Shown piece by piece: positions 31,250 to 38,247 of a DNA stretch of 38,247 nt. The stretch comes from Acrocarpospora corrugata (lineage in GTDB: Bacteria; Actinomycetota; Actinomycetes; Streptosporangiales; Streptosporangiaceae). The stretch spans positions 1-38,247 of the forward strand of contig NZ_BLAD01000102.1 in the NCBI RefSeq assembly GCF_009687845.1. Direction: 5' to 3'. The notes under the pieces were generated by a model, which was not told where the DNA came from, ran no database searches, and worked only from the letters and a program-made list of their open reading frames with translations. The number at the start of each line of letters is the position of its first letter. Position 1 is the stretch's first letter. A program made the translations under genes and the position numbers.

Positions 31250-32374
31250 ATGAGATTGCTGCTGCTCGGGGTGCTCCCCACGTGTCTGGCCGCCTGTCTG
31301 GTGACGGGGGCGGCGGCCGCACCGTGGCCGAAGGACGGGCTCGCCGAGAGCGCGCGTGGCCGCCAGTGGCCGCTGCGGGCGATGGACGTCCAGGACGCCT
31401 GGCAGCTCAGCCGGGGCGCCGGGGTGACCGTGGCGGTCCTGGACACTGGAGTGGACCCGCGCCACCCCGACCTGACCGGGGTGGTCGACCGGGGCCCCGA
31501 CCTGACCGGAGCCGCCGACACGGGGTCCGGGCGGCACGGCACCGCGATGGCCAGCCTGATCGCCGGGCACGGCCACGGCGCGGGCCAGGCGTCCGGCGTG
31601 CTGGGGGTGGCTCCGGAGGCCCGCATCCTGTCGGTGCGGGTGGTGCTGGAGAACGACGACCCCGAGCGCGCCGACGCCCAGGTGCACGCCCGCACCCGGC
31701 TCGCGGTGGCCCGCGGCATCCGGTACGCGGTGGACCACGGCGCCCAGGTCATCAACATGTCCCTGGGCGGCGGCGAAGGCTCCTACGAGGGCTCCCCCGA
31801 GGAGGAGGACGCGGTCCGCTACGCGCTGACCAAGAGCGTGGTCCTGATCGCGTCGGCGGGCAACGACGGCGCGGGCGCGAACCGGCGCAACTTCCCGGCG
31901 GGCTACCCGGGCGTGATGGCCGTCGGCGCGGTGGACGAGCGACTGCGCCGCGCGCCCTTCTCCAACCGGCACGCCTACCTGTCGGTGGTCGCCCCGGGGA
32001 CCGGGATCGTGAGCGCCGACGGGCCGGGCTCCTACCTGGTCGCGGACGGCACGAGTTCGGCGGCGGCGTTCGTGGCCGGGGTGGCGGCACTGGTCAGATC
32101 CCGCTATCCGGCGCTGAGCGCGCTGGAGGTCCGGCAGGCGATCCAGCGCGGCGCGCACCGCCCGCCCGCGGGGCAGTCCGCCGCGTACGGGCACGGGATC
32201 GCGAACGCGCGGGGCGCGCTGCTCGCGGCGGAGGGCCTGCATCGGGTCCCGCTGGCCGCCGTCCCCAGGCACGCCCACTTCCGGGTGCACGACGATGATT
32301 CCCGGCGGTTGATCGGCATCGCGCTGCTGGTGCTGGTGGCGGTGATGGTGGCCCGGGTGGCGGTGACCAGGTGA
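31250..32374 (+). CDS. Membrane-anchored subtilisin-like serine protease (mycosin-like)
   Basis: A 374-residue S8 peptidase. Residues 1-24 are a signal peptide. The catalytic triad is D65 (VAVLDTGVD), H96 (GRHGTAMASL) and S269 (DGTSSAAAFVAG), with oxyanion N205 in SAGNDG. After the protease domain, a short linker leads to a single C-terminal transmembrane helix (IGIALLVLVAVMVARVAV), leaving the catalytic domain outside. This layout matches type VII secretion-associated mycosins, but no esx/ecc genes are near, so it may be an orphan anchored protease. GGGAG lies seven bases before the ATG. Substrate unknown. Confidence 0.92.
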   Translation: MRLLLLGVLPTCLAACLVTGAAAAPWPKDGLAESARGRQWPLRAMDVQDAWQLSRGAGVTVAVLDTGVDPRHPDLTGVVDRGPDLTGAADTGSGRHGTAMASLIAGHGHGAGQASGVLGVAPEARILSVRVVLENDDPERADAQVHARTRLAVARGIRYAVDHGAQVINMSLGGGEGSYEGSPEEEDAVRYALTKSVVLIASAGNDGAGANRRNFPAGYPGVMAVGAVDERLRRAPFSNRHAYLSVVAPGTGIVSADGPGSYLVADGTSSAAAFVAGVAALVRSRYPALSALEVRQAIQRGAHRPPAGQSAAYGHGIANARGALLAAEGLHRVPLAAVPRHAHFRVHDDDSRRLIGIALLVLVAVMVARVAVTR

Positions 32375-32379
32375 ACCGA

Positions 32380-32391
32380 ACAAGCGCTTGT
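32380..32391 (+). promoter_or_regulatory. Operator candidate ACAAGCGCTTGT before the DUF35/thiolase pair
   Basis: A perfect 12-bp palindrome. CAGAAT at 32394-32399 could be the -10, placing the transcript start at the ATG at 32406. The palindrome would then cover the region just upstream of the -10. CAAGCGCTTG-type palindromes resemble sites of TetR-family regulators of lipid catabolism in actinobacteria, as I recall. Confidence 0.5.
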
Positions 32392-32405
32392 GTCAGAATC
32401 GACGC

Positions 32406-32798
32406 ATGCTGGCGATCGACGGCTGGTTCCTGATCGAGGACGGCCTGACCTACCTGCTCGGCTCCCGCTGCGGCGACTGCGGCACAATCGCCTTCCCGCC
32501 ACGCCCGTCCTGCGGCCATCCCCGCTGCGCGGGAACCATTCCAGCACCGGTACGGCTGTCGCGCACCGGCACCCTCTGGTCGTACACGAACGCCTGCTAC
32601 CCGCCGCCCCCGCCGTTCGCGGCGGCGGAGCCGTACCGGCCGGTCACCCTGGCCGCCGTCGAGCTGGACGGCCTGGTGGTGCTCGGCCAGGTGCGCGACC
32701 TGACCGTGGCCGACCTGCGCGTCGGCATGACCCTGGAACTCACCAGCGGCCCGCTCGCCGACGGCCCGCTGATCTGGATGTGGGGAGCCCCCCGATGA
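32406..32798 (+). CDS. Zn-ribbon/OB-fold protein (DUF35 family)
   Basis: A 130-residue acyl-CoA-associated protein. A rubredoxin-like zinc ribbon (C22, C25, C36, C41 in RCGDCGTIAF and SCGHPRCAG) precedes an OB-fold (residues 55-125, with GTLWSYTNACYPPPPPF and AAVELDGLVVLGQV). DUF35 proteins pair with thiolase-fold enzymes, for example ChsH2 with the aldolase Ltp2 in steroid side-chain degradation. The next gene encodes such a thiolase-fold protein and overlaps it by four bases (ATGA). No Shine-Dalgarno sequence precedes the ATG at 32406, which fits a leaderless message. Confidence 0.92.
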   Translation: MLAIDGWFLIEDGLTYLLGSRCGDCGTIAFPPRPSCGHPRCAGTIPAPVRLSRTGTLWSYTNACYPPPPPFAAAEPYRPVTLAAVELDGLVVLGQVRDLTVADLRVGMTLELTSGPLADGPLIWMWGAPR

Positions 32799-33967
32799 GC
32801 GTCGTCGTGCTGGGCGTCGGCCTGCACCCCTGGGGCAAATGGGGCAAGCCCTTCCAGGAGTACGGCGTCGCCGCCGCCCGCGCCGCCCTCGCCGACGCCG
32901 GCCTGCACTGGACCGACATCCAGTACGTCGTCGGCGCGGACACCATCAGGAACGGCTACCCCGGCTTCGTCGCCGGCGCCACCTTCGCCCAGGCCCTGGG
33001 CTGGAACGGCGCGAGCATCGCCTCCTGCTACGCCGCCTGCGCGTCCGGCGCGCAGGCCCTGGACATCGCCAGGGCCAGGATCCTCGCCGGACTCTGCGAC
33101 GTCGCCCTCGTGGTCGGCGCCGACACCACCCCGAAGGGCTTCTTCAAGCCCGTCGGCGGCGACCGCCCCGACGACCGGGACTGGCTACGCTTCCGCCTGC
33201 TCGGCGCCACCAACCCGGCCTACTTCGCCCTCTACGCCCGCCGCCGGATGGCTCGCTACGGCGACACCCCCGCCGACTTCGCCGCCGTCAAGGTCAAGAA
33301 CGCCCGCGCGGGCGCCCGCAACCCGAACGCCCGCTACCGCGCCGAGGTCACCACAGAACAGGTGCTGACCTCCCCCATGGTCGCCGACCCGCTCCGCCTG
33401 ATGGACATCTGCGCCACCTCCGACGGCGGCGCGGCCGTGGTGCTCTGCTCACCCGCGTACGCCCGCAGGCACGGCGGCCGCCAGGTCACCATCGCGGCGG
33501 TCTCCACCGTCACCCCGACTTTTCCCCAGGCCGACCTGGACCTCCCGATGATCGCCTCCGAGACCGTCCCCCAGCCGGAGCACGGCTTCAAGACCGCCCT
33601 GATCCGCGCCGCCTACGAGGAGGCCGGGATCGGCCCCGAAGAGCTGTCCCTGGCCGAGGTCTACGACCTGTCCACCGCGCTGGAACTCGACTGGTGCGAG
33701 GACGCCGGGCTGTGCCCGCGCGGCGAGGCGGCCCAGCTGCTCAGATCCGGCGAGACCGCGCTCGGCGGGAAGCGGCCGGTCAACCCGTCCGGCGGCCTGG
33801 CCTCCTTCGGCGAGGCCATCCCCGCCCAGGCATTGGCCCAGCTCTGCGAGCTCACCTGGCAGCTGCGCGGCACGGCGGGCGCCCGCCAGGTCGACTCGGC
33901 AAGGATCGGGCTGGCGGCGACCCAAGGTCTCTTTGGCCACGGCTCCGCGATCATTGCCAGAACATGA
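32795..33967 (+). CDS. Thiolase-like / lipid-transfer protein (SCP-x/Ltp2 type)
   Basis: A 390-residue thiolase-superfamily protein of the lipid-transfer/aldolase branch. It begins VVVLGVGLHPWGKWGKPFQEYG, contains CYAACASGAQALDIARARI near residue 70 (the position of the thiolase nucleophile region), FALYARRRMARYGDTPADFAAVKVKN, ICATSDGGAAVVLCS, and the C-terminal NPSGGLASFGEAIPAQA and GHGSAIIA. Together with the overlapping DUF35 gene it likely forms a hetero-oligomeric complex that cleaves or condenses a CoA thioester. Whether it works as thiolase or retro-aldolase cannot be decided from the sequence. No other beta-oxidation genes are in the window. Confidence 0.9.
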   Translation: MSVVVLGVGLHPWGKWGKPFQEYGVAAARAALADAGLHWTDIQYVVGADTIRNGYPGFVAGATFAQALGWNGASIASCYAACASGAQALDIARARILAGLCDVALVVGADTTPKGFFKPVGGDRPDDRDWLRFRLLGATNPAYFALYARRRMARYGDTPADFAAVKVKNARAGARNPNARYRAEVTTEQVLTSPMVADPLRLMDICATSDGGAAVVLCSPAYARRHGGRQVTIAAVSTVTPTFPQADLDLPMIASETVPQPEHGFKTALIRAAYEEAGIGPEELSLAEVYDLSTALELDWCEDAGLCPRGEAAQLLRSGETALGGKRPVNPSGGLASFGEAIPAQALAQLCELTWQLRGTAGARQVDSARIGLAATQGLFGHGSAIIART

Positions 33968-34011
33968 CCAGCCGTCATGTTAGGCCGCTCCAGGAGGGGT
34001 ATAACGAAGGC

Positions 34012-34030
34012 TGATTACACAGAGTAATCA
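34012..34030 (+). promoter_or_regulatory. Perfect inverted repeat TGATTAC-N5-GTAATCA
   Basis: A 7-bp perfect inverted repeat 43 bases upstream of the LLGG-protein start. A second hairpin, ACCCG-TTAG-CGGGT (34038-34051), and a TTCC/GGAA pairing that could hide the ribosome-binding site follow. It may be an operator or part of a structured mRNA leader. Confidence 0.55.
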
Positions 34031-34072
34031 TCCTGTGACCCGTTAGCGGGTTCCTTCCGGGGGGAAATACAT

Positions 34073-34390
34073 ATGATCCGCCGTATTCTCGTCACCTCTG
34101 CCTGCGCCGGCCTGCTCGCTCTCGGCCCCGCCGCGATCGCGTCCGCCGACTCGGCCGCCATGCGCCAGGGCGACCCGATCAGCGACCTGCTCGGCGGCCT
34201 GCTCGGCGGTGGCGGTGGTGGCGGCGACCTGCTGGGCGGTCTGCTTGGCGGCCTGCTGGGTGGCGGCGGCAACCCGCTCGGCGCCGTCACCGGCCTGCTT
34301 GGCGGCAGCGGCAGCCCGCTGAGCGGCGTCACCGGCGCGGTTGGCGACCTCACCAAGGACGCCCCGCTGCGGGTGACCGTCCTCGACTAG
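34073..34390 (+). CDS. Small secreted protein with LLGG repeats
   Basis: A 105-residue protein with a Sec signal peptide (residues 1-25, MIRRILVTSACAGLLALG core, ending ASA). The mature 80 residues are low-complexity: three D/L-L-L-G-G-L-L-G-G type repeats (DLLGGLLGGG, DLLGGLLGGLLGGGG, GAVTGLLGG) with Gly runs, then SPLSGVTGAVGDLTKD and a short hydrophobic end. I do not recognise a family; such Gly/Leu-rich secreted proteins suggest a surface-active or self-assembling role, which is inference. GGGGGG lies eight bases before the ATG. The leader is structured and a strong terminator follows. Confidence 0.82.
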   Translation: MIRRILVTSACAGLLALGPAAIASADSAAMRQGDPISDLLGGLLGGGGGGGDLLGGLLGGLLGGGGNPLGAVTGLLGGSGSPLSGVTGAVGDLTKDAPLRVTVLD

Positions 34391-34405
34391 TACCGAGACC
34401 GCGAC

Positions 34406-34442
34406 AAGAAGGGCCTCCACCCGCCGGGTGGAGGCCCTTCTT
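34406..34442. terminator. Bidirectional terminator between LLGG gene and dppF
   Basis: A 17-bp perfect stem (34406-34422 with 34426-34442) around GCC, AAGAAGGGCC...GGCCCTTCTT in outline. The T-rich 3' side serves the plus strand (CTTCTT), and the same holds in reverse for the minus strand. It lies 15 bases after the LLGG stop codon and 4 bases before the dppF stop codon. Confidence 0.92.
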
Positions 34443-34446
34443 CGCA

Positions 34447-35463
34447 CTAACTGGCGTGCACCACGTCATGCACCTCGGCGAAGTGACACGCGCTCGGATG
34501 GTCGGCCCCCGGGCGGATCTGGAGCAGCGGCTCCTCCTCCGCGCAGATCTCCTGAGCCTTCCAGCAGCGGGTCCTGAACCGGCACCCCGACGGCGGATTC
34601 GCCGGCGACGGCGGATCCCCCTGCAGAATGATCCGCTCCCGGTTCTCCCGCCCCTCCGGATCCGGCACCGGCACCGCCGACAGCAGCGCCTGCGTGTACG
34701 GATGCGTCGGCCGGTCGTAGATCTGGGTGTCCTTGCCGATCTCCACGATCTTGCCCAGATACATCACCGCGACCCGGTCCGAGATGTGCCGGACCACCGA
34801 CAGGTCGTGCGCGATGAAGATGTAGGCCAGGTCGAACTCGTTCTGCAGCCGCTCCAGCAGGTTGATCACCTGCGCCTGGATGGACACGTCCAGCGCCGAC
34901 ACCGGCTCGTCGCAGACGATGATCTCCGGCTGCAACGCCAGGCCGCGCGCGATGCCGATGCGCTGCCGCTGACCGCCGGAGAACTGGTGCGGATACCGGT
35001 TGATGTGATCGGGGTTGAGCCCGACCACCTCCAGCAGGTCCTGCACCTTCTTCCGCCGGTCGCCCTTCGGCGCCACCTCGGAGTGGATCTCGAACGGCTC
35101 CCCGACGATGTCGCCCACGGTCATCCGCGGGTTCAGCGAGGTGTACGGATCCTGCATCACCATCTGGATGTTGCGCCGGATCCGCTTCAGCTCCGCGCCC
35201 TTCGCGTGGGCCAGGTCGTTCCCGGCCACCCGCACCGAGCCCGAGGTCGGCGTCTCCAGCGCCATCAGCAGCTTGGCCAGCGTGGACTTGCCGCAGCCCG
35301 ACTCGCCCACGATGCCCAGCGTCTCGCCGCGGTGCAGGTCGAAGGAGACCCCGTCCACCGCCTTGATCGCGCCGATCTGCCGCTTCACCACGATGCCCTG
35401 GTTCAGCGGGAAATGCTTGACCAGGTCGCGGACCTGCAGGATGGGCTCACCGTTCGACGCCAT
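34447..35463 (-). CDS. dppF: Peptide ABC transporter ATP-binding protein (DppF/OppF)
   Basis: A 338-residue ATPase subunit of an oligo/dipeptide importer. Walker [10 protein letters not shown], signature SGGQRQR, Walker B EIIVCDE and the H-loop IAHDL are intact, and the C-terminal oligopeptide-transporter extension ([18 protein letters not shown]) has the cysteines that bind an Fe-S cluster in some members. The ATG at 35463 overlaps the end of dppD by 17 bases and has GGAGG ten bases upstream. Last gene of the operon. Confidence 0.95.
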   Translation of the reverse strand: MASNGEPILQVRDLVKHFPLNQGIVVKRQIGAIKAVDGVSFDLHRGETLGIVGESGCGKSTLAKLLMALETPTSGSVRVAGNDLAHAKGAELKRIRRNIQMVMQDPYTSLNPRMTVGDIVGEPFEIHSEVAPKGDRRKKVQDLLEVVGLNPDHINRYPHQFSGGQRQRIGIARGLALQPEIIVCDEPVSALDVSIQAQVINLLERLQNEFDLAYIFIAHDLSVVRHISDRVAVMYLGKIVEIGKDTQIYDRPTHPYTQALLSAVPVPDPEGRENRERIILQGDPPSPANPPSGCRFRTRCWKAQEICAEEEPLLQIRPGADHPSACHFAEVHDVVHAS

Positions 35464-36499
35464 CGAGGACCTCCCTCCAGTAGTGGCAGGCGCTGCTGCG
35501 GGTGCCACTGATCGCGTGCAACGGGGGCACGTCGGTTACGCAGTCGTCCTGCCGGAACGGGCAGCGCGGGTGGAAGGCGCAGCCGCTCGGCATGTCGAGC
35601 AGGTTGGGGGGCAGGCCCTTGATCGCGTACAGCTCCTGGCCCTTCTGGTCGACCCGGGGGATCGATTCCAGCAGGCCCTTGGTGTAGGGGTGGGCCGGGT
35701 TCTTGTACACGTCGTGCACGGGGGCGTTCTCGACGATGCGGCCGCCGTACATGACCGCGATCTTGTCGGCCACGTCGGCGACCACGCCGAGGTCGTGGGT
35801 GATCAGGATCATGGCCATGTTGGACTCGCGCTGGAGCTCGGCCAGCAGTTCCATGATCTGGGCCTGCACGGTCACGTCCAGCGCCGTGGTCGGCTCGTCC
35901 GCGATCAGGACGTCGGGGTCCAGCGCGATCGACATGGCGATCATGATGCGCTGCCGCATACCGCCGGAGAACTGGTGCGGGTAGTCGTTCACCCGCTGCC
36001 TCGCGGCCGGGATGCGGACCCGGTCCATCAGCTCGATGGCCTTGGCGTACGCCGCCTTCTTGCGCAGGCCGCGGTGCACCCGGAACATCTCGGCGATCTG
36101 CCAGCCGACGGTGAACACCGGGTTGAGCGCGGACAGCGCGTCCTGGAAGACCATCGCGATCTGCTGGCCGCGGATCTGGGTCCTGGCACTCTCCGACAGC
36201 TTGAGCAAGTCGGTGCCGCGGAACCGGATCTCGCCCTTCGGGATGCGCGCGGGCGGCATGTCCAGAATGCCCATGATCGCCTGCGCGGTCACCGACTTGC
36301 CGGACCCGGACTCGCCCAGCACGGCCAGCGTCTCCCCGGCGTTCAACGCGTAGGAGACGCCGTTGACCGCGCGGACCAGACCCTGCCGGGTCTTGAACTC
36401 CACGTGCAGGTTGTCGACCGCGAGCAACGGCTCGGTGCCGGGCGGACCACTGTCGGCCGGCAGCAGATGCGTGTCGACGGCGGGAGCTGGATTCGTCAC
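35447..36499 (-). CDS. dppD: Peptide ABC transporter ATP-binding protein (DppD/OppD)
   Basis: A 350-residue ATPase partner of DppF. Walker [10 protein letters not shown], signature SGGMRQR, Walker [14 protein letters not shown]-loop ITHDLG, and the C-terminal [17 protein letters not shown] cysteine segment. The GTG at 36499 is spaced eight bases from GGAGG; the in-frame GTG at 36508 overlaps that site and is less likely. It begins 12 bases after the dppC stop codon. Confidence 0.95.
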   Translation of the reverse strand: MTNPAPAVDTHLLPADSGPPGTEPLLAVDNLHVEFKTRQGLVRAVNGVSYALNAGETLAVLGESGSGKSVTAQAIMGILDMPPARIPKGEIRFRGTDLLKLSESARTQIRGQQIAMVFQDALSALNPVFTVGWQIAEMFRVHRGLRKKAAYAKAIELMDRVRIPAARQRVNDYPHQFSGGMRQRIMIAMSIALDPDVLIADEPTTALDVTVQAQIMELLAELQRESNMAMILITHDLGVVADVADKIAVMYGGRIVENAPVHDVYKNPAHPYTKGLLESIPRVDQKGQELYAIKGLPPNLLDMPSGCAFHPRCPFRQDDCVTDVPPLHAISGTRSSACHYWREVLDGVER

Positions 36500-36511
36500 T
36501 TCTGGCACCTC

Positions 36512-37432
36512 CTATCGAAGCTTCGGGTCGAGTGCGTCCCGTACGGCGTCGCCGAGCATGACGAACGCCAGCACGGTGATGCTCAGGAACAGGGCGGGGA
36601 ACAGCAGCGGCGCGGGGGCCTCCAGGAACCGGTTCCGGGAGTCCGCGATCATCAGACCCCAGGAGATGTCCGGCGACTGGATGCCGACCCCGAGGAAGGA
36701 CAGCGCGGCCTCGGCCGCGATGAACACGCCCAGGTTCATCGTGGTGACCACGATGACCGGAGCGACCGCGTTCGGCAGGATGTGCCGGACCATGATCCGG
36801 ACCGGCCCCGCGCCGAGCGCCCGCGCGGCCAGCACGTAGTCCTGGCTCTTGGTGGTGATCACCGCGGCCCGCATGATGCGCAGCACCAGCGGCCAGGCCA
36901 GCACCGACAGGGCCAGCACCACGCTGCCGATGCCCGCGTTGTCGCGGCCGATCACGGCCAGGATGAGCAGCGCGCCGAGGATCGACGGGATGGCGAAGAA
37001 GATCTCCGCCACCCGGGACAGCAGCACGTCGGTCCACTTGCCGTAGAACCCGGCGAGCAGCCCGAGGAAACCGCCGACGATCGAGGTGGCCAGGGTGGCG
37101 ACGATGCCCACGATGATCGAGACGCGGGCGCCGTAGATGACTCGCGAGTAGGTGTCGCAGCCCAGGTTGTCGCTGCCGAACCAGTGCGCGCTCTCGATGC
37201 CGTCCCTGGCCCTGGACAGGTCGCAGGTGGACGGGTTGAAGGCGTCCACCGACGAGAACAGCGACGGGAAGGCCGCGATGATCACCAGCAGCAGCGCCAG
37301 CGCCGCCCCGAACAGGAAGACCTTGCTGTGCCGCAGGTCGTACCACGCGTCCGACCAGAGGCTGGCGGGCTTCTTGGCCTTCTCCGGCTTGGTGTTCTCG
37401 GCCGGGGAAGCCGTGATCGTGGAGTTACTCAT
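36512..37432 (-). CDS. dppC: Peptide ABC transporter permease (DppC/OppC)
   Basis: A 306-residue inner-membrane permease. The N-terminal OppC_N segment (SDAWYDLRHSKVFLFGAALA) leads into a first helix, followed by five helices with the EAA loop RAALGAGPVRIMVRHILPN-like region (AARALGAGPVRIMVRHILPN) that contacts the ATPases. It ends LDPKLR, as usual. ATG 37432 overlaps the dppB stop codon by 8 bases. Confidence 0.95.
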   Translation of the reverse strand: MSNSTITASPAENTKPEKAKKPASLWSDAWYDLRHSKVFLFGAALALLLVIIAAFPSLFSSVDAFNPSTCDLSRARDGIESAHWFGSDNLGCDTYSRVIYGARVSIIVGIVATLATSIVGGFLGLLAGFYGKWTDVLLSRVAEIFFAIPSILGALLILAVIGRDNAGIGSVVLALSVLAWPLVLRIMRAAVITTKSQDYVLAARALGAGPVRIMVRHILPNAVAPVIVVTTMNLGVFIAAEAALSFLGVGIQSPDISWGLMIADSRNRFLEAPAPLLFPALFLSITVLAFVMLGDAVRDALDPKLR

Positions 37433-38247
37433 AGCGGATCCTGGGGTCGAGAACGGCGTACAGCAGGTCGACGATCAGGTTGGCCAGAATGTAGACCAGC
37501 ACCAGGACCGTCACAATCCCCACCACCACCGAATTCTCCCGGAGGTAGACGGACTGGAACAGCTGCTGACCGATGCCGGGCAGGTTGAAGATCGTCTCGG
37601 TGATGACCGCGCCGCCCATCAGCGTGCCGAGGTCGGCGCCCAGATAGGTGACCAGCGGGATCAGCGAGTTCCGCAGCGCGTGCCTGCCCAGCACCCGCCG
37701 CCGTGGCATGCCCTTGGCGATCGCGGTCCTGATGTAGTCCGCCCGCAGCGTCTCCATCAGGCTGGTTCTGGTCAGCCGGGTCAGGTACGCGATGGACGTG
37801 CCCGCCAGCACCGCCCCCGGAATGAGATAGCTCCGCCAGCCTTCGGCGACACCGGCGACGGGGAAGAAGTCGATGCCGGTCGACTTCTTCAGCTGCACAC
37901 CCAGCACCAGCTGCAGCACGAAGCCGCTCACCAGCGTCGGGATGGAGACGAGCATGAGCGTGACGGCCAGGATCCCCGTGTCCGACCACCGGCCGCGGCG
38001 GAGGGCGGCGATGAGGCCGAGCCCGATTCCCACGACGGCCTCAATCGCGAGGGCCATCAGGGAGAGGTTGAGGGTGACCTGGAATTTACCCTCGAAAATG
38101 GTGGACACGGGCAGACCCCGGAAGGTCATTCCGAAGTCTCCGGTGAAGATGTCCCGGATGTAGTAGCCGTACCGGACGATCAGCGGTTCGTTCAGATGGA
38201 ACAGTTCCCGCATGGTCTGGGCGAATACGGGGTCAACGCGCCGGTCA
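37425..38247 (-). CDS. dppB: Peptide ABC transporter permease (DppB/OppB), 5' end outside window
   Basis: 274 codons of the first permease of the operon. The visible frame enters at the right edge (DRRVDPVFAQTMRELFHLNEP) and continues through GDFGMTFRGLPVSTIFEGK, five helices and the EAA loop AIAKGMPRRRVLGRHALRNSLIPL, ending LDPRIRYE. DppB proteins have ~310-330 residues, so about 40-60 N-terminal residues including the first helix lie beyond base 38247. An ATG at 38213 is internal. The substrate-binding protein (dppA) is not in the window. Confidence 0.95.
   Translation of the reverse strand, partial: DRRVDPVFAQTMRELFHLNEPLIVRYGYYIRDIFTGDFGMTFRGLPVSTIFEGKFQVTLNLSLMALAIEAVVGIGLGLIAALRRGRWSDTGILAVTLMLVSIPTLVSGFVLQLVLGVQLKKSTGIDFFPVAGVAEGWRSYLIPGAVLAGTSIAYLTRLTRTSLMETLRADYIRTAIAKGMPRRRVLGRHALRNSLIPLVTYLGADLGTLMGGAVITETIFNLPGIGQQLFQSVYLRENSVVVGIVTVLVLVYILANLIVDLLYAVLDPRIRYE

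Noticed and set aside
33990..34072. c-di-AMP (ydaO-type) riboswitch before the LLGG gene
   Set aside because: Leader is short and lacks the conserved ydaO motifs; only simple hairpins are supported.
35015..37588. 857-codon plus-strand frame opposite dppC/dppD
   Set aside because: Antisense of clearly coding ABC-transporter genes, with histidine- and glutamine-rich shadow composition.

Overview
The window is a chromosomal segment of a high-GC Gram-positive actinomycete. GTG starts are frequent, third codon positions are GC-saturated, and several families here are largely actinobacterial (DUF2530, DUF3027, DUF3263, bacterial XPB, CIRCE-controlled groEL without groES). Gene content and style suggest a Streptosporangiaceae-like genus, but this is inference; no rRNA or other phylogenetic marker is present. 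No tRNA, rRNA, CRISPR array or complete insertion sequence was found.

Left part (1-15.2 kb): a secreted GH10 xylanase cut by the left edge and carrying GAAA/TTTC-type operators; an NCS2 purine permease; then a block of core actinobacterial genes (DUF2530, a 1030-residue sacsin/Hsp90-like ATPase, DUF3027, an MFS protein, an extended cold-shock protein). After these come a TetR regulator, a HAAS-type membrane protein, and the pair helicase-associated protein plus XPB helicase.

Middle (15.2-21.4 kb), the most accessory-looking region: a small membrane protein, a HelD-type RNA polymerase recycling helicase, an XRE-ImmA/IrrE regulator-protease translationally coupled to a PIN-like protein, a frameshifted Abi/HEPN-like gene and a GNAT acetyltransferase. 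The last codons of helD plus its terminator recur as a degenerate direct repeat on the far side of the XRE/PIN cassette. This suggests that the cassette was inserted there or that a duplication occurred.

21.4-26.8 kb: groEL with two CIRCE operators, a classic CspA, a threonine synthase / MoaD-like sulfur carrier operon and an ECF-type sigma factor. Two copies of an ~82-bp structured dispersed repeat lie here in opposite orientation, one directly after the sigma-factor stop codon. Their paired arms show a compensatory change.

26.8-38.2 kb: otsA (trehalose-6-phosphate synthase), an MFS transporter, and the opposing operon DUF3263-otsB-secreted protein. Trehalose synthesis is thus split over two loci 2 kb apart. 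Then come a mycosin-like subtilase with a C-terminal anchor, a DUF35/thiolase-like pair behind a perfect CAAGCGCTTG-type palindrome, a small secreted LLGG-repeat protein with a structured leader, and a dppBCDF-type peptide ABC transporter that runs off the right edge.
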